Below, in pieces: positions 44,376 to 55,436 of a stretch of 64,000 bases of DNA. The notes under the pieces are model-generated. The model did not search any database, had not been told where the DNA came from, and saw nothing but the letters and a program-made list of their open reading frames with translations. Numbering within the stretch: the stretch's first letter is position 1; each line of letters starts with the position of its first letter. The position numbers and the translations under genes were made by a program. The stretch comes from Adiantum capillus-veneris (taxonomy: Eukaryota; Streptophyta; Polypodiopsida; Polypodiales; Pteridaceae), in NCBI GenBank assembly GCA_014529385.2, contig CM043950.1, positions 66,422,935-66,486,934 of the forward strand, written 5' to 3'.

Positions 44376-45050
44376 CTATCCCTTGAAAGCTCCATTGGCA
44401 GCTACAGTATCTCCCTTCTCAAAAGCTTGAATGCCCAACTTAGTGGCCAACTCCATTGATATGAAGTTGTGAGTAGATCCACGGTCAAATAGGATGAATG
44501 CATCATGCTCCCTTACCTTTCCCCAAGCATAGGAGAGAGGTGATCCTTTGCAATGAGAATCCTCTTTTGGAGCTTCGATCATGGAAGCTCTAGGAGTCTC
44601 ATTGCGGGCATTTTGTTTGGGGCAAGAATGATAGCCATGTCCTCGCTTCCCACACTTAAAACATTTGTGGTCCTTATAAAAAGCTTCAAGCTCTTCAGGA
44701 GAGAGTTTATTTTTACCTTTGTAAACTCCCTTCTCCTTGGACCAATTTTTGTTGCCGTTGTCGTTGTTGGAATTGCCTTGGGAAGAGTTTTGGACATTGT
44801 TTTTTCCCTTTGCATCATTTTGCTCTTTGTTTTCCATGGGCTTGGCATTCCTTTTAGCCCCCTTTTGGAAATTGATGCACAAAGCAACCATAGCATGGTG
44901 GATTACCTTGGTGAGAGAACTTCAGAGTTGACATACTCGGCCATTTCTTCAGGTAATCTTGCACATAATTGTTGCTTTTGCTCGGTGAAGTCTATCTTTT
45001 GAAAGACATTAGCCTTGAGATGTAAATCCCAAAACTTGTCTACATATTTG
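44376..45050 (-). pseudogene. Chromovirus Gag C-terminal part, zinc knuckle and protease start
   Basis: The 171-codon frame at 44376-44891 has a zinc knuckle CFKCGKRGHGYHSC, then FILFDRGSTHNFISMELATK, the protease active-site region in which the expected DSG reads DRG. Upstream, 44892-45050, a shifted frame continues Gag (KIDFTEQKQQL, EEMAEYVNSEV) up to the Copia insertion. The DRG change alone would probably disable the protease. Confidence 0.82.
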
Positions 45051-45275
45051 TGTTACCAAATACATGTGGTAGTGATGTGTGTGAACACACTAGGACCGCC
45101 AGGGAAATTTTTCCCTCTTTAGGAGGTTTTTTCCACGTGCATTGTATATACGCCCATTACTCTAGGGCTATCTATCTTTCCATTGAACACTAAGTAATAC
45201 ACTCTCTGTTGTGTGCCTTGAGCTTCCTTGTCTTCTCCAAGATGTGTGCGTTTCCCTGTAACCCTAATTCCAACA
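45051..45275 (+). repeat. 5' LTR of the nested Copia element
   Basis: 225 bases, from TGTTACCAAATACATG to CTAATTCCAACA, with TGTATATACGCCC upstream of the probable transcription start. Confidence 0.92.
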
Positions 45276-45276
45276 A

Positions 45277-45291
45277 TTGGTATCAGAGCAG
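45277..45291 (+). other. Primer binding site of the nested Copia element
   Basis: TTGGTATCAGAGCAGG begins one base after the LTR and matches the complement of initiator Met tRNA. Confidence 0.92.
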
Positions 45292-45636
45292 GTCACGTCC
45301 TCCGAGGCTTAGTCGCCAACATCACCAGAACACCCCTGGTCGTTTTCTCAAATTCCAACGAGCTTTGGTGAGTGTTAGTAGGTCAACAAAAAATTTGGGA
45401 GAGCTTGTAGAGCTTAGTCTCCTAAAAAATCCTTTTGGGCTCATTTTGACCTTCGTTTCCACTACGGCCATGTCTGCACAGACGATTTTGTCATTTTGTA
45501 CATAATTTTTGTCAGTGTCAATTATTGCATAATAGGTCCAATAAAGTCTATTGCGGGTTGTGCTATATAGCACATGCTGGTCTCACTCAGTTTCCCTCAT
45601 TTCGGGCAATTTTCACATCAGGTGCATGCATTTTCC

Positions 45637-46720
45637 ATGGCTGACAACAATACATATGTGTTCAAGATGTTTGCTGTTGAGGATAGATTGGATGGGGACA
45701 ATTACCCTATATGGGCTTACATGGTGCAACATGTACTTGTATCAAAGGGAGTCTGAATGCATGCGATGTTGAGGATGATCTAGGTTTTGCTGCTGTTAGA
45801 GCTGTTTTGCCAATGATTGAGTAGGCTCGTTGGGATGTAAGAGATGCGTAGGCTCATGCATTGATTGCATTATCTATGAAGCACACTATCACTCCTCACA
45901 TCCATTCAACAAAATCTGCAAAACAGGCTTGGGATATTCTAGCAGGTCTTTATGCAAGCCACAATGAGGCTAATTTCTTTGCTGCGTAAAGAGCTGGAAT
46001 CAAAGATTATGCATGAGGAAGATGAAATGGACAGTTTCCTTATTGGTGTCAAGGATGTTAATGAGAAACTAATGTCCGCAAGAGAAGTCATTTGTGACAG
46101 TTCACTTGGGAAGACTGTTCTGAATTCTTTGCCAGATTCTTACCAGACTTTTGCTAGTACTTGGAGACTTATGACCCAACGAAATCCTGAAGTTGTCAAG
46201 TTTGATGCATTATGCACATTGCTGTTGCAAGAGTCACTTTCCAGAAAAAACAAGACTAGGCAGCGTGCAGTTGAACATGCTTTTATTGCAACTCAAAGAA
46301 AAGGTTGGGAGCAAAAATGTAATCACTTCTTATGGTTCTGCTGCGAGTGGCAAAACTTTTGTTCCTAATGCTTCTGCTGGCAGCACTTTGTCTGGCAATT
46401 CGGGTGATAAGGGCAAAAAGATCATGCGTTGCCATTATTGTAAATCTAATGATCACTTGATCAAGCAATGTCCAAAATTGAAGGCAAAAGAGGCTAAGAA
46501 GAAAGAGGCTGGATCTACTATAGGGTCCAATACAAGTGCAACAATTGTAGAGTCTTTTGTCAAAGGAGATTGTGATGCTAATGTTGATGCAAAATGGGCA
46601 TTTAGTGTAGAGTTCACTTATGGTCTTATTTTCCATGATGCATGTATGTTAGTTTCTGCTGCAGATTCACTTGTGTGGTATTTTGACAGTGGTGCTACAA
46701 AGCATATTTACCTCACATAA
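45637..46720 (+). pseudogene. Copia Gag and protease start, broken
   Basis: The start is the ATG at 45637 (MADNNTYVFKMFAVEDRLDG). A stop occurs after ~39 codons and others near 45823 and 45870. Recognisable capsid text resumes (45952-46368: DSFLIGVKDVNEKLM, TVLNSLPDSYQTFAS), then a phase change. A zinc knuckle CHYCKSNDHLIKQC and the protease active site DSGATKHIYLT follow. The knuckle and DSG are intact but the frame is not. Confidence 0.85.
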
Positions 46721-46819
46721 TGATTTGTTTACCTCTATTGAGTCTGTCCCTCATGGAATACGGTGACTTGTGCCAACAATGGCAGTTCTTTCACACTTGT
46801 TGATGCATTGTAGGTACCT

Positions 46820-48056
46820 CGGATAAAAAAGAACCTTTTGTCTATATCTGCACTTTCTAGACTTGGTCTTGTAGTCAAATTTGTGGATGACAAATGTACA
46901 ATTCATGATCTTAAGTTTGGTGATGAAATTGTTGCATTTGGCCTTTTGTGTCATGGACCGTATAAGCTCACTTTGTATGACAAGTGTGGACAAAATTCTC
47001 AAATGCAGTTGCAGATTCAAGGGTTGTTTCAGATGAAAAATTGTGGCATGCACGCTTTGAGCATCTGAATTTTGCCAGTTTGCTGCATTTGCAAAAATTT
47101 GATTTGGTTGCTTCTTTGCCGCCTCTTGAAGCACCTGTTAAGCATGTTTATGAAGGCTGTATTTTGGGTAAAATGCAGCATGCTAGTTTTTCAAAGGATG
47201 GGTTAGTTCGTGCTACATGCAAATTGCAACTTGTGCATAGTGGTGTTTGTGGGCCTATGCAAACTCCATCCTTACAAAATTACTTGTACTTCGTGACTTT
47301 CATTGATGACTACTCCAAGCATGCATGGGTATATCCATTGAAAAAGTAAAGTGGTTATATGCTTCAAGCAATTTCTTGCTATGGTTGAAAATGTTTCGAA
47401 ATGTACTATGGGCACCCTCCGTTCCGATCGAGGGGGGGAGTATATGTCTCATGAATTTAATGCATTTCTAGCTAGTTGTGGGATAAAACACCAATGTACA
47501 ATGTCGTATACGCCTCATCAAAATGGTGTTGCTGAGAGGAAAAATAGGTCTCTTATGGAAATGGCATGATGTATGGTCAAGAGTCAAGCTTTACCACATT
47601 TGTTTTGACTCGAGGCTGTCATGTGTGCCACTTATGTACTCAACATGTGTCCTACAAAAGCGTTGCAGTCTATGACTCCATATGAAGCATGGCATGATAG
47701 AAACCATCTATTGAGACATGCGTGCTTTTGGCTGTTTGGCTTATGGTTTACTGCCACAAGCGTAGTGCAAAAAATTGGATGATAAGGCTGTCAAATATAT
47801 TTTTGTTGGTTATAGTGCTGAAAGCAAAGGTTACAAGTTGCACCAACCGCGAACAAAGTGTATTTTGGTCTCACGTGATGTTGTGTTTGTGGAAGATTCT
47901 GTTCAGCCTCTGCTGTCATGTATCAGAGATAATAATGTAAGCTCACATGACATTTATGACAGTTTAGTACCTCTTTTCAGTGGTGGAAGTTTGAATGTAA
48001 ATTCAAATGAGGAAAATGAACAGCCTATGGGGGTTTTTGAAAATGTTACAGATTAG
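46820..48056 (+). pseudogene. Copia integrase, broken
   Basis: The GAG-pre-integrase region has LWHARFEHLNF and YEGCILGKMQ (His and Cys partners of the zinc site), then the core FVTFIDDYSKHAWVYPLKK. After a stop come TLRSDRGGEYMS, with the second acidic residue region, and SYTPHQNGVAERKNRS with the catalytic Glu. The C-terminal part (KYIFVGYSAESKGYKLHQP) follows in another frame. At least three frame changes. Confidence 0.87.
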
Positions 48057-48127
48057 CCTATTTTACTGATGTAGATGTACATGATGTACTTGATGAGGAA
48101 AGGGCTGAAAATGAGTAGGCTAGAGCT

Positions 48128-49949
48128 ATGCCAAAATGGCTGGTGCACACTTTGTGTGACAGTAAATTGGATGCACCTTTGTCTAGGCGTACTCGTTCAG
48201 GTTCTCGCCATGCCTCTTATGCATCGAATTGTTATGCTTTGGCTGTGTCTAGCTTATGTGATATAGAGGAACCCCTATCTTTTGATGAAGCACAAAATTC
48301 AAAAAATTGGATGGCTACCATGCAATCAAAATATGATGCACTTATAAAAAATGACACATGGACTTTATGTGATTTGCCTCCTGGCAAAAAGGCCATTGGT
48401 ACAAAGTGGGCTTACAAGTTGAAATGCAAGCTCGATGGTGAGGTTGATTGCCATAAGGCTCGACTTGTTGCAAAAGGCTATGCACAACAAAAAGGCATAG
48501 ATTATGAAGAAACTTTTGCTCCCACTTGTCATATGACTACTATTCGTTTTCTATGTGCATTGGCAGCTCATTTTGGTTGGGATGTACATCAATCCGATAT
48601 TGTTACTGCTTTTTGAATGGTGACATTTTTGAGGAAGACTATGTAACACAACCTCGTGTTTTTGTCAAGAAAGGACAAGAGGACAAAGTGTGCAGATGTA
48701 AGAAGGCTTTGTATGGGTTGAAGCAATCTGTGCATGCTTGGTATGAGAAAGTTGACACTCATTTGGTCAAACGAGGCTTTTGTAACAGTCCAACAAAAAG
48801 CACATTGTATGTCAAGCGTGAGGGCGATGTACTTCTCATTGTTGTTCTTTATGTGGATGATTTGATGATCACTGGTCCCAGTGAGGCACATATTGCTGAA
48901 TTTAAGGCTGATTTGAATGCTACTTTCAAGATGAAAGATTTGGGGCTTTTGCATCATTACTTGGGCATAAAGTTTAAGCAGTGTGATGGTGGACTGTGGT
49001 ATTGCCTTGAGTCAGAAAAGTTACATTGAGACATAGCTATGTAAGTTTGGACTTGAGGATTGCAAACCTATTGCCACTCCCATGGAAAAAACTTTGAAGT
49101 TGAGTCTACATGATGCTGGCAATCCTACTGATGTCACTCTTTACCAAATTGTTGTTGGCTGCCTCATTTATCTATGCAACATGAGGTCGGATATTCAATT
49201 TGCAGTCTCACAGGTCAGGAGATTTATGCATAGCCCATGGTCTAAGCATTGACAAGCAATCACAAGAGGATTTTTTGCTGAGTGGCACTTTGCATCTTGG
49301 CTTGTTTTATCCCAAGGGGGGATCATTGCCACCAGATTTACATGCTTTTTCGGACTCAAATTGGGCTGGTTGTTATGACACGTGAGTGTTCACAAGTGGT
49401 TTTTATTTCATTCTTGGTAGTTCATGTATTTCATGGTTGAGCACAAAGCAACCTATTGTGGCCACTTCAAGTTGCAAGGCTGAGTATTGGGGAGTCTTCA
49501 CAACTACGATTGAATGTGTATGGCTTAAATGCCTTATAGCTGATTTGGGTGTTGGCCAAGACATTGCCAACATCATCTACAGGGACAGTCAGAGTGCATT
49601 GGGAGTTGCAAGGAACCCAGTTTTTCATGATCGCACAAATCACATTGATGTGCATTACCACTATGTCAAGGAGAGGCTCTCAACAGGAGAGATCAACTTG
49701 GCTTATGTGCCAGCACATGACAACCTTGCAGATCTTTTCACAAGGTATTGTCTCGTAAGAAGTTTGAAGCTTTTTACAATGTTTTGGGCTTGCTCCCCTT
49801 TGTGGATTGATCCAATCCTCAAGGCATGGCATTTCCCTTTACTCTTCCTACTAGGACTTGTTCAACGCATCACTCCCAAGGGGGGTTTGTTACCATATAC
49901 ATGTGGTAGTGACATGTGTGGGACCATCGGGGCATTTTTCTTTATATAG
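48128..49949 (+). pseudogene. Copia reverse transcriptase and RNase H, broken
   Basis: The first frame (48128-48616) has the start of the RT domain (WMATMQSKYDALIKNDTW, KARLVAKGYAQQKGIDYEET, DVHQSDIVTAF). The next frame (48526-49029) carries KALYGLKQSVHAWY and the active-site YVDDLMITG, and HHYLGIKF. RNase H lies in 49386-49949 (SWLSTKQPIVATSSCKAEY, IYRDSQSALGVARNPVFH, FHDRTNHIDVHYHYVKE), all typical of Copia. Stops near 48615, 49029 and 49384 separate the pieces. Confidence 0.88.
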
Positions 49950-50104
49950 GAGGTTTTTTCCCCCGTGCATTGTATATACGCCCATCACTCTAGGGCCATC
50001 TATCTTTCCATTGCACACTAAGTAATACACTCTCTGTTGTGTGCCTTGAGCTTCCTTTGTCTTCTCCAAGCCATGTGCATTTCCCTACAACCCTAATTCC
50101 AACA
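49888..50104 (+). repeat. 3' LTR of the nested Copia element
   Basis: 217 bases. A polypurine tract, CCCAAGGGGGGTT, lies directly before it at about 49875-49887. Confidence 0.92.
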
Positions 50105-50186
50105 ATTTGTGGATAGAATTTTTGGAGAGCATCTTCAGGCTCTACCATTCAGTAAGCACTTTGTCCTTTGCATCGCTTGCAAGGAA

Positions 50187-51009
50187 TTACTTCATGATGG
50201 AAACTTGTAGAGGTTTCCATGTCTTTGGGGCTTCACTGTTGCCACAAAGCCTAGCCCACCATTGAGAAGCCAATTTTTGGAAGTGCATAGCTACATGGTG
50301 TAGCTTGGAGGACTCTGTGAAGCCCTCATCTCCGAAGGCCGCATCAAATTGATGGATGAAGGCCAATACTTTGTTAGTAGCACCAAAGGTGCCATCATAG
50401 GTGAGAAAAGAGATACTCTTTCCTCCCTCTTTGAATTTCTTGAGCTTTTGGGACCTTCGATAATGCAGGGTAAGATTTGCAATGTCTTCTCTTCTTATAT
50501 TCTCTAGGAGAATAACTGTTGCTTTCATTGGAAGAGGAGGAAGGTGAAGAAGAAGGAGAAGTGGGTGACCTCTTTCTTGCTTTTTTCTTCCTTTGTTTCC
50601 TCTCTTCCCTTTTGTAGTGATAAGGAGGAGGACTATGGGTTGACCGTTTCCTCTTGGGAGGAGTTGGAGATCGTTTAGACTGTCGTCTTCGTGGAGCCAC
50701 ATCTTCAAAGGAACTTAGTGATTCGCTTCTTTCTCGTTCTTTTGATTCCTCCTCTCTTATGGGAGAGAGTCTTCTTTTGGGAGTCTCATCAAGAGGCCTC
50801 CTAAGCTCTCTCTCTTCTTGGAGAGGAAGGGAAATCCTATAAGCACGAAGTTGTTGGGTAACTTCAGCTTGCAAAGCAGGGTTGCCTATAGCTTTTTGCA
50901 ACCTAGTAACAAGATAATTGACAAACATGGGGGCATCATCATTATCACCTTCATGTGAAAAATCAAAGTCGTAAATATTCATTCTACTCTCTTGGTTATT
51001 GTCAGCCAT
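50187..51009 (-). pseudogene. Chromovirus Gag, N-terminal part
   Basis: The frame from the ATG at 51009 (MADNNQESRMNIYDFDF) runs 204 codons. Residues ~95-170 are Arg/Ser/Lys/Pro-rich (RRRQSKRSPTPPKRKRS). It then shifts into the frame ending at 50187, which has the Retrotrans_gag core (TNKVLAFIHQFDAAFGDEGF, HHVAMHFQKLASQWWARL). The protein continues on the far side of the Copia insertion. The 51010-51399 leader before it holds no gene. Confidence 0.82.
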
Positions 51010-51396
51010 GCTAAATAAACTTATTTATAAATTACTTTGTGCTTTGGTACGCTCAAAAACCTTAGTCCCTACTCTTCTTTACCTTTGAAAATAAGTCCTC
51101 AAGTAGCCACACTCGTGGTTTAGACACTATTGATTGCAAAGACTAGTGGAGAGGGTCTAACATTGCTTGGTTGATTATGGTTCCTATTGAGATTGCTTGT
51201 AGCTCAACAATGGTTTAGCCAAAGGCAAGCCCTAAGAGACTCCTTTATTAAAACTATAGTTCCCAACGGTATACCTCAAACAAAGTCCTTTTCAACCAAG
51301 ATAATAGATCCCTATCCCACTTACCCTATTGCAATGAACATATCCAACTTTTCATGGACAACTTAAGGTCTCTTCTTAAGTAAGAAAAGAGAAACC

Positions 51397-51415
51397 AATA
51401 GCTTTGATATACCAA
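51397..51415 (-). other. Primer binding site of the chromovirus, degenerate
   Basis: Read on the minus strand, TTGGTATATCAAAGCTATT directly follows the 5' LTR. It resembles the initiator Met tRNA site TTGGTATCAGAGC with an inserted TA and changes. Confidence 0.7.
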
Positions 51416-52091
51416 TGTAATGGAAATGGCCTATGAACTTTGAAAATAGCAAAAATAAGCAAATTAAAGTGAGCATTTTCATGAGACTACTTTGAGAACA
51501 TAGAGGGCAAACTTAACTAGCGGTAGCAACATAACCATTATACTTAATTAACTTAGCACGAACAATACTTTTGCAAGAGAGAGAGAGAGAGTTAGAGAAC
51601 ATGACATCAATTGAGAATCAGATTTATGTGGAGCCGGTCCCCCCTCCAATAGGCTTTTGTATTATAGATTCTCCCAAAAACAGAAACTTAGTACAATACA
51701 ATCTTTGTATTCCTTGTGACCTAGGTGATGCAACGAGGATGGGAAACTTCATGCGCATCACAAGCATAAAATAATCCTTTGTACAAGCATTAACCATTCC
51801 TAGCGTCAGTCCCAAGCCCAACACCTTCAAAGGTGGAGAGAGCTAGCGGGGAAGAAGAAGAAGAAACATTCATAGGAGAAAAAAATAGTTCCTCACTTAT
51901 CATCACTCTTCTTGCTTAGCATACATAATAGCATAGTAATGAAGATGGAGAAGATGGCAAGCTTAAGAGTTGAAGCATGGCTCTTGGTTGGATTTGCATT
52001 CCATAGCCAAGAGTGTTGGTGTAGGCTCTCAACTTCTCAACAACAAGCTTGGAGAAGGAGATGGAGCTCTTGCACTTTGCACTTCACACAA

Positions 52092-52182
<91 letters not shown>

Positions 52183-52944
52183 ACCGTGCAAGCAAGCCCC
52201 TAGCTTCCTTGGTCGACCCCCCCTTGTAGCTCAAGCTGGAAGTTGATTGGACCCCTACAAGCCTAGACAAACACATGCATAGTGTATATCAAGCAACCAT
52301 GCTAGCCTTGGGACAAGTGTCCCCCTTTCCCCTTTGAGAGTTATGAGGGCAACATGGAGAGGAACTTGACATGTGTCCTTGTTGCCTCCTTGGGCTAGGC
52401 TTGCCTTGTGTGAGGGTGTGTTTGTCCTCTCTCTTGTCCCTACTTGTAGCCTGTAGGGCTCGCCCCCTCCTTGTAGGGATCCTTGTTGACTTTTGGAACA
52501 CCTTAAGCCCCTCATGCTTGGAGAAGCTTCCCACCTCAAGCTCAACTCTATCAAGCTTAGAGAAGGTTCCCACATTAAGCTTAGCCCTAGCACCTAAAGC
52601 ACGAGAAGCAGCTCAAGCACCTTAGTCATCAAGCATGACAAGCATCTCAAGCTTTGGCCAGGTTCCCACCTCAAGCACAACCCTAGCTTGCCTAAGTTCA
52701 AAGCACTTTTTTACACTAACCTTTGGAGCTCTTTAATGAAGCTAACCCTAAGGTCTTTAAGCTCCATTAGCTAGCCTTGCTTCTTGACATAACATCTCTT
52801 ATTTAGACCCCGTTAACCTTGTCCACATGTTGAGATAGCACATGTCTATATTCTAACCCTTGTTCATGTTTATTCTCCCACATTAAATGATCAATTTAAT
52901 ATGAGAAAATCATTTGGGTTGGTTAGATATTAGATTTTATGACA
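51416..52944 (-). repeat. 5' LTR of the chromovirus
   Basis: 1529 bases, matching 39038-40713. It contains (GT)n at 52092-52112, absent from the other LTR, next to (AG)n at 52114-52179. Confidence 0.88.
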
Positions 52945-55300
52945 TAAAGCAGAAGGTGACGGTTGACAACAATAAAGAAAACATCGATCGGGTTGTAGAA
53001 TATTACACGTGTCTTTGGCATTCCACTCAAAATCTCAGATGATGTGTCAACCACTTTACTCACCTTCCTATGGGATTCAAAAAGACACAACAAAAGTGCA
53101 GGGCTATGGGGATCCTTGTTAAACTTGGAGGCGCTCATATGAGACGTGTGCACTAAACAAGGTAGTTGCAAGTTGTAAGAGTGTAGTTTGTTAGTAGAAT
53201 TTTGTAATTGACTCCTTTTCCTTTTTTTTTTTTTGTAGAGCAAATGTGCGAAAGAATTATAGGTTGCAGCAGTACCAAGAAGTCAATCAAAGGGTCCATA
53301 CTTTGGCACATAAATGATGAGAAAGACAATCTAAATATGATCTCTAATCGTGCACATGCTACATTGCGACAATCCCTTCAAAAACTTCTACTGAAGGACT
53401 TTCAGAATATTATTCCCGATTGCGACATGCTTATAGTGTGCGACTCAACCGGGATCAATGATTAGGGGTAAAAATCATTGTATACATGCATAACAGGGTG
53501 TCTACACAACAAGGGAATGGCCTAATCAATGCTACCAACCCCATATAGTATGGCTATCGCAAGAAAAACAAAAAACAACCACATTTCAACCCTGCTAAGT
53601 GGGTACAAGTGGGTGGATGGCAACATGCCAATTTCAGAGTTTTGTTTACAACAGGTTCAACAATATTTATGTTGAAGTAGAAGCCCTGCAACGAGCTATG
53701 ATCCAATATTATGATATCACAATAGAGGAGATAGGTGGAAAAACTATATTTGTGTTAAAATTAGATGAATGTCAGGTTGTCAAAGGCCAGAGGGTGGAAT
53801 GCACAAGCAGGGCATTGGTGGGAAAGGGGTTAGAATGTGAAGAGGGGCCAAGTCGCTTGGTAGGAGGCGGCAAAGACAAGATTTTTATGAGGTGCAACCA
53901 GAGAAGAACATATGGTGGCAAGTGGCATGGGCACTCCCACACGAGGACTATGACAGTTTGAGGTTGTATTTCAACCATTCAGGTATTCAAGAGGTAATAG
54001 ATCAAAAATTTAATGGGGAACTCCTCAATGTCCATGGCATTGGCAACTTTGAAATAGAGTGGCACCTTGGTGTGGAAACTTGAAGGCCCTAAAATGCATG
54101 TTGGGCACTAAGGGTGGTGCAAATACTTTATTTCCATGCATTTTCTTTTGCCATGTAAATATGCCTAAGGACTCATTGGGGAATGGAACAAGGGTCAAAA
54201 GATCAAAATTTTGCAAGCAAGCAGGGGCTAAGAGCCCAAACCATAATCAAAAGGCAAGTGGGGGGCACGTGTGGTTCAATGGCATCATGACTTGTGACCA
54301 AAGCAAGCCACCATCTTGTGCAGAGGAGGATCCAGATTGGCATCCCATTCTTTCAATTCCCCTTAATTTAGTGCATGTGTGTTCCTTGCATTTGAGACTT
54401 AGAAATCTGGACAAGTTGCTAATGCTCCACATAAATTATGCATGGAACATGGAGCGAGAGTCATGGCAAGAGGAGTGCATTCATGCGCTTGAAACGACTT
54501 TGTCATCAGTGGGGCTTCACTCCGGTGCAGTAACCCTCTCAAAGGACCACAAGAACCCATCAACCAGACATGATAACCCTAGTAAGATATGTATGGGTGG
54601 GGCAAAGGCAAGACACTTGATTTAAAACTATGGTGAGGATCAAACCCATACTCCTTTTCAGATATGGAATCAGGTGTGTGACATAACAACCTACCTTGGC
54701 AATGAGACAACACTAGGACTGAACATAGCACATGTGTGGGAAGTATGCAATGAGATGATTAAGCTTCTTGAGTGGCCGCACCTTAGTGAAGATAAGTTAC
54801 AATCATTCAAGGTGGTGGAAATTCACAAAGCTAATGGCTGATGCATGGGGCAAAACTCATACCACACATTACATGCATATCTTGTTTGCCGATAGTCCAT
54901 ACTTTCTTGATGAGTATGGATCCCTTGCACTCTAGAGCAATCAAGGGTTTGAAAGGTCACACTATCAAGCAAAGGTTGCCTATTTTAAGAGCACTCACGA
55001 TGGCGGTGGCAAGATCTACAGCAATGCGCTTCACGAGATGTTCAATCGGTTCTACCGTGCGCTAACCGGTAGGAAGAAGCAAAGCGAATGGGGCAACTTG
55101 TTTCTTAGGCACCATATTATGAAAGTGGTGAGTGCAAGGATACCATGGGTTGAATGCACACGAGAGAGTATTGGCGTGGAGGAGAAATCAACAAAAAGTA
55201 GGGTGCATGTGGCTTCTCACATAGTAACGATTGTAATTTCCACTTTTTGGAGCATATTAATGATAATTTGTAACTTTTTAAAAAGTTGGGCCCCATAAAT
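52945..55300 (+). pseudogene. Transposase-like locus, right part, decayed or intron-containing
   Basis: Coding pieces in three phases include a piece after a poly-T tract and TTTGTAG (a good 3' splice site near 53238) with FVEQMCERIIG and NRAHATLRQSLQKLL; a piece with EALQRAMIQYY and IFVLKLDECQVVKGQRVE (53640-53800); WALPHEDYDSLRLYF and FEIEWHLGVET (53892-54083); LKALKCMLGTKGGANTLFPC followed by FFCH (54080-54160); and HYMHILFADSPYFLDEYGSL with YSNQGFERSHYQAKVAYF (54855-54985). The pattern of a short-acidic core, GDLK-like segment, Cys pair and HI...YGSL...QG-E...YF end is one I associate with an unnamed transposase-like family seen in invertebrate animals. I could not confirm the family. It may be a DNA transposon or its domesticated relative. 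Confidence 0.5.
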
Positions 55301-55324
55301 ATCAAAGGGAGTTTTTAAAGTCTT

Positions 55325-55330
55325 TTATAA
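55325..55330 (+). promoter_or_regulatory. Possible TATA box of the histone-like gene
   Basis: TTATAA in the context CTTTTATAAGTTTG, about 110 bases before the ATG and ~25 bases before the CT-rich leader, the usual distance for a plant TATA element. Inferred from position only. Confidence 0.4.
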
Positions 55331-55346
55331 GTTTGTGAGTTCTCTC

Positions 55347-55350
<4 letters not shown>

Positions 55351-55403
<53 letters not shown>
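55351..55403 (+). repeat. (TC)n tract in the probable 5' leader
   Basis: About 26 TC units between the TATA-like element and the ATG at 55437. CT-rich leaders are common in plant genes, but the tract also resembles the other microsatellites here. Confidence 0.9.
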
Positions 55404-55406
<3 letters not shown>

Positions 55407-55436
55407 GTCTCCTCCTCCCTACTCTCACCTCCCACC

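Larger units (their letters stand above)
45051..50104 (+). mobile_element. Copia LTR retrotransposon nested in the chromovirus gag
   Basis: LTRs at 45051-45275 and 49888-50104 begin TGTTACCA and end CCAACA. The five bases on both sides are ATTTG (45046-45050, 50105-50109), a perfect target-site duplication. The order is gag, protease, integrase, reverse transcriptase, RNase H, as in all Copia elements, with many stops and shifts. It lies in the opposite orientation to its host element. The LTRs differ at enough positions, with small indels, that the insertion is not recent; the chromovirus is older still. Confidence 0.93.
39038..52944 (-). mobile_element. Chromovirus (Gypsy) LTR retrotransposon carrying a nested Copia element
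   Basis: Terminal repeats lie at 39038-40713 and 51416-52944 (TG...CA). Flanks TAGAG (39033-39037) and TAAAG (52945-52949) agree at four of five bases, a plausible target duplication with one mutation. The minus-strand interior reads Gag, zinc knuckle, protease, reverse transcriptase, RNase H, integrase and chromodomain. Every domain has stops or shifts, so it is dead. A 5.05-kb Copia element interrupts gag. Without that insert the element is about 8.85 kb. Both LTRs contain an internal (AG)n tract. Confidence 0.9.
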
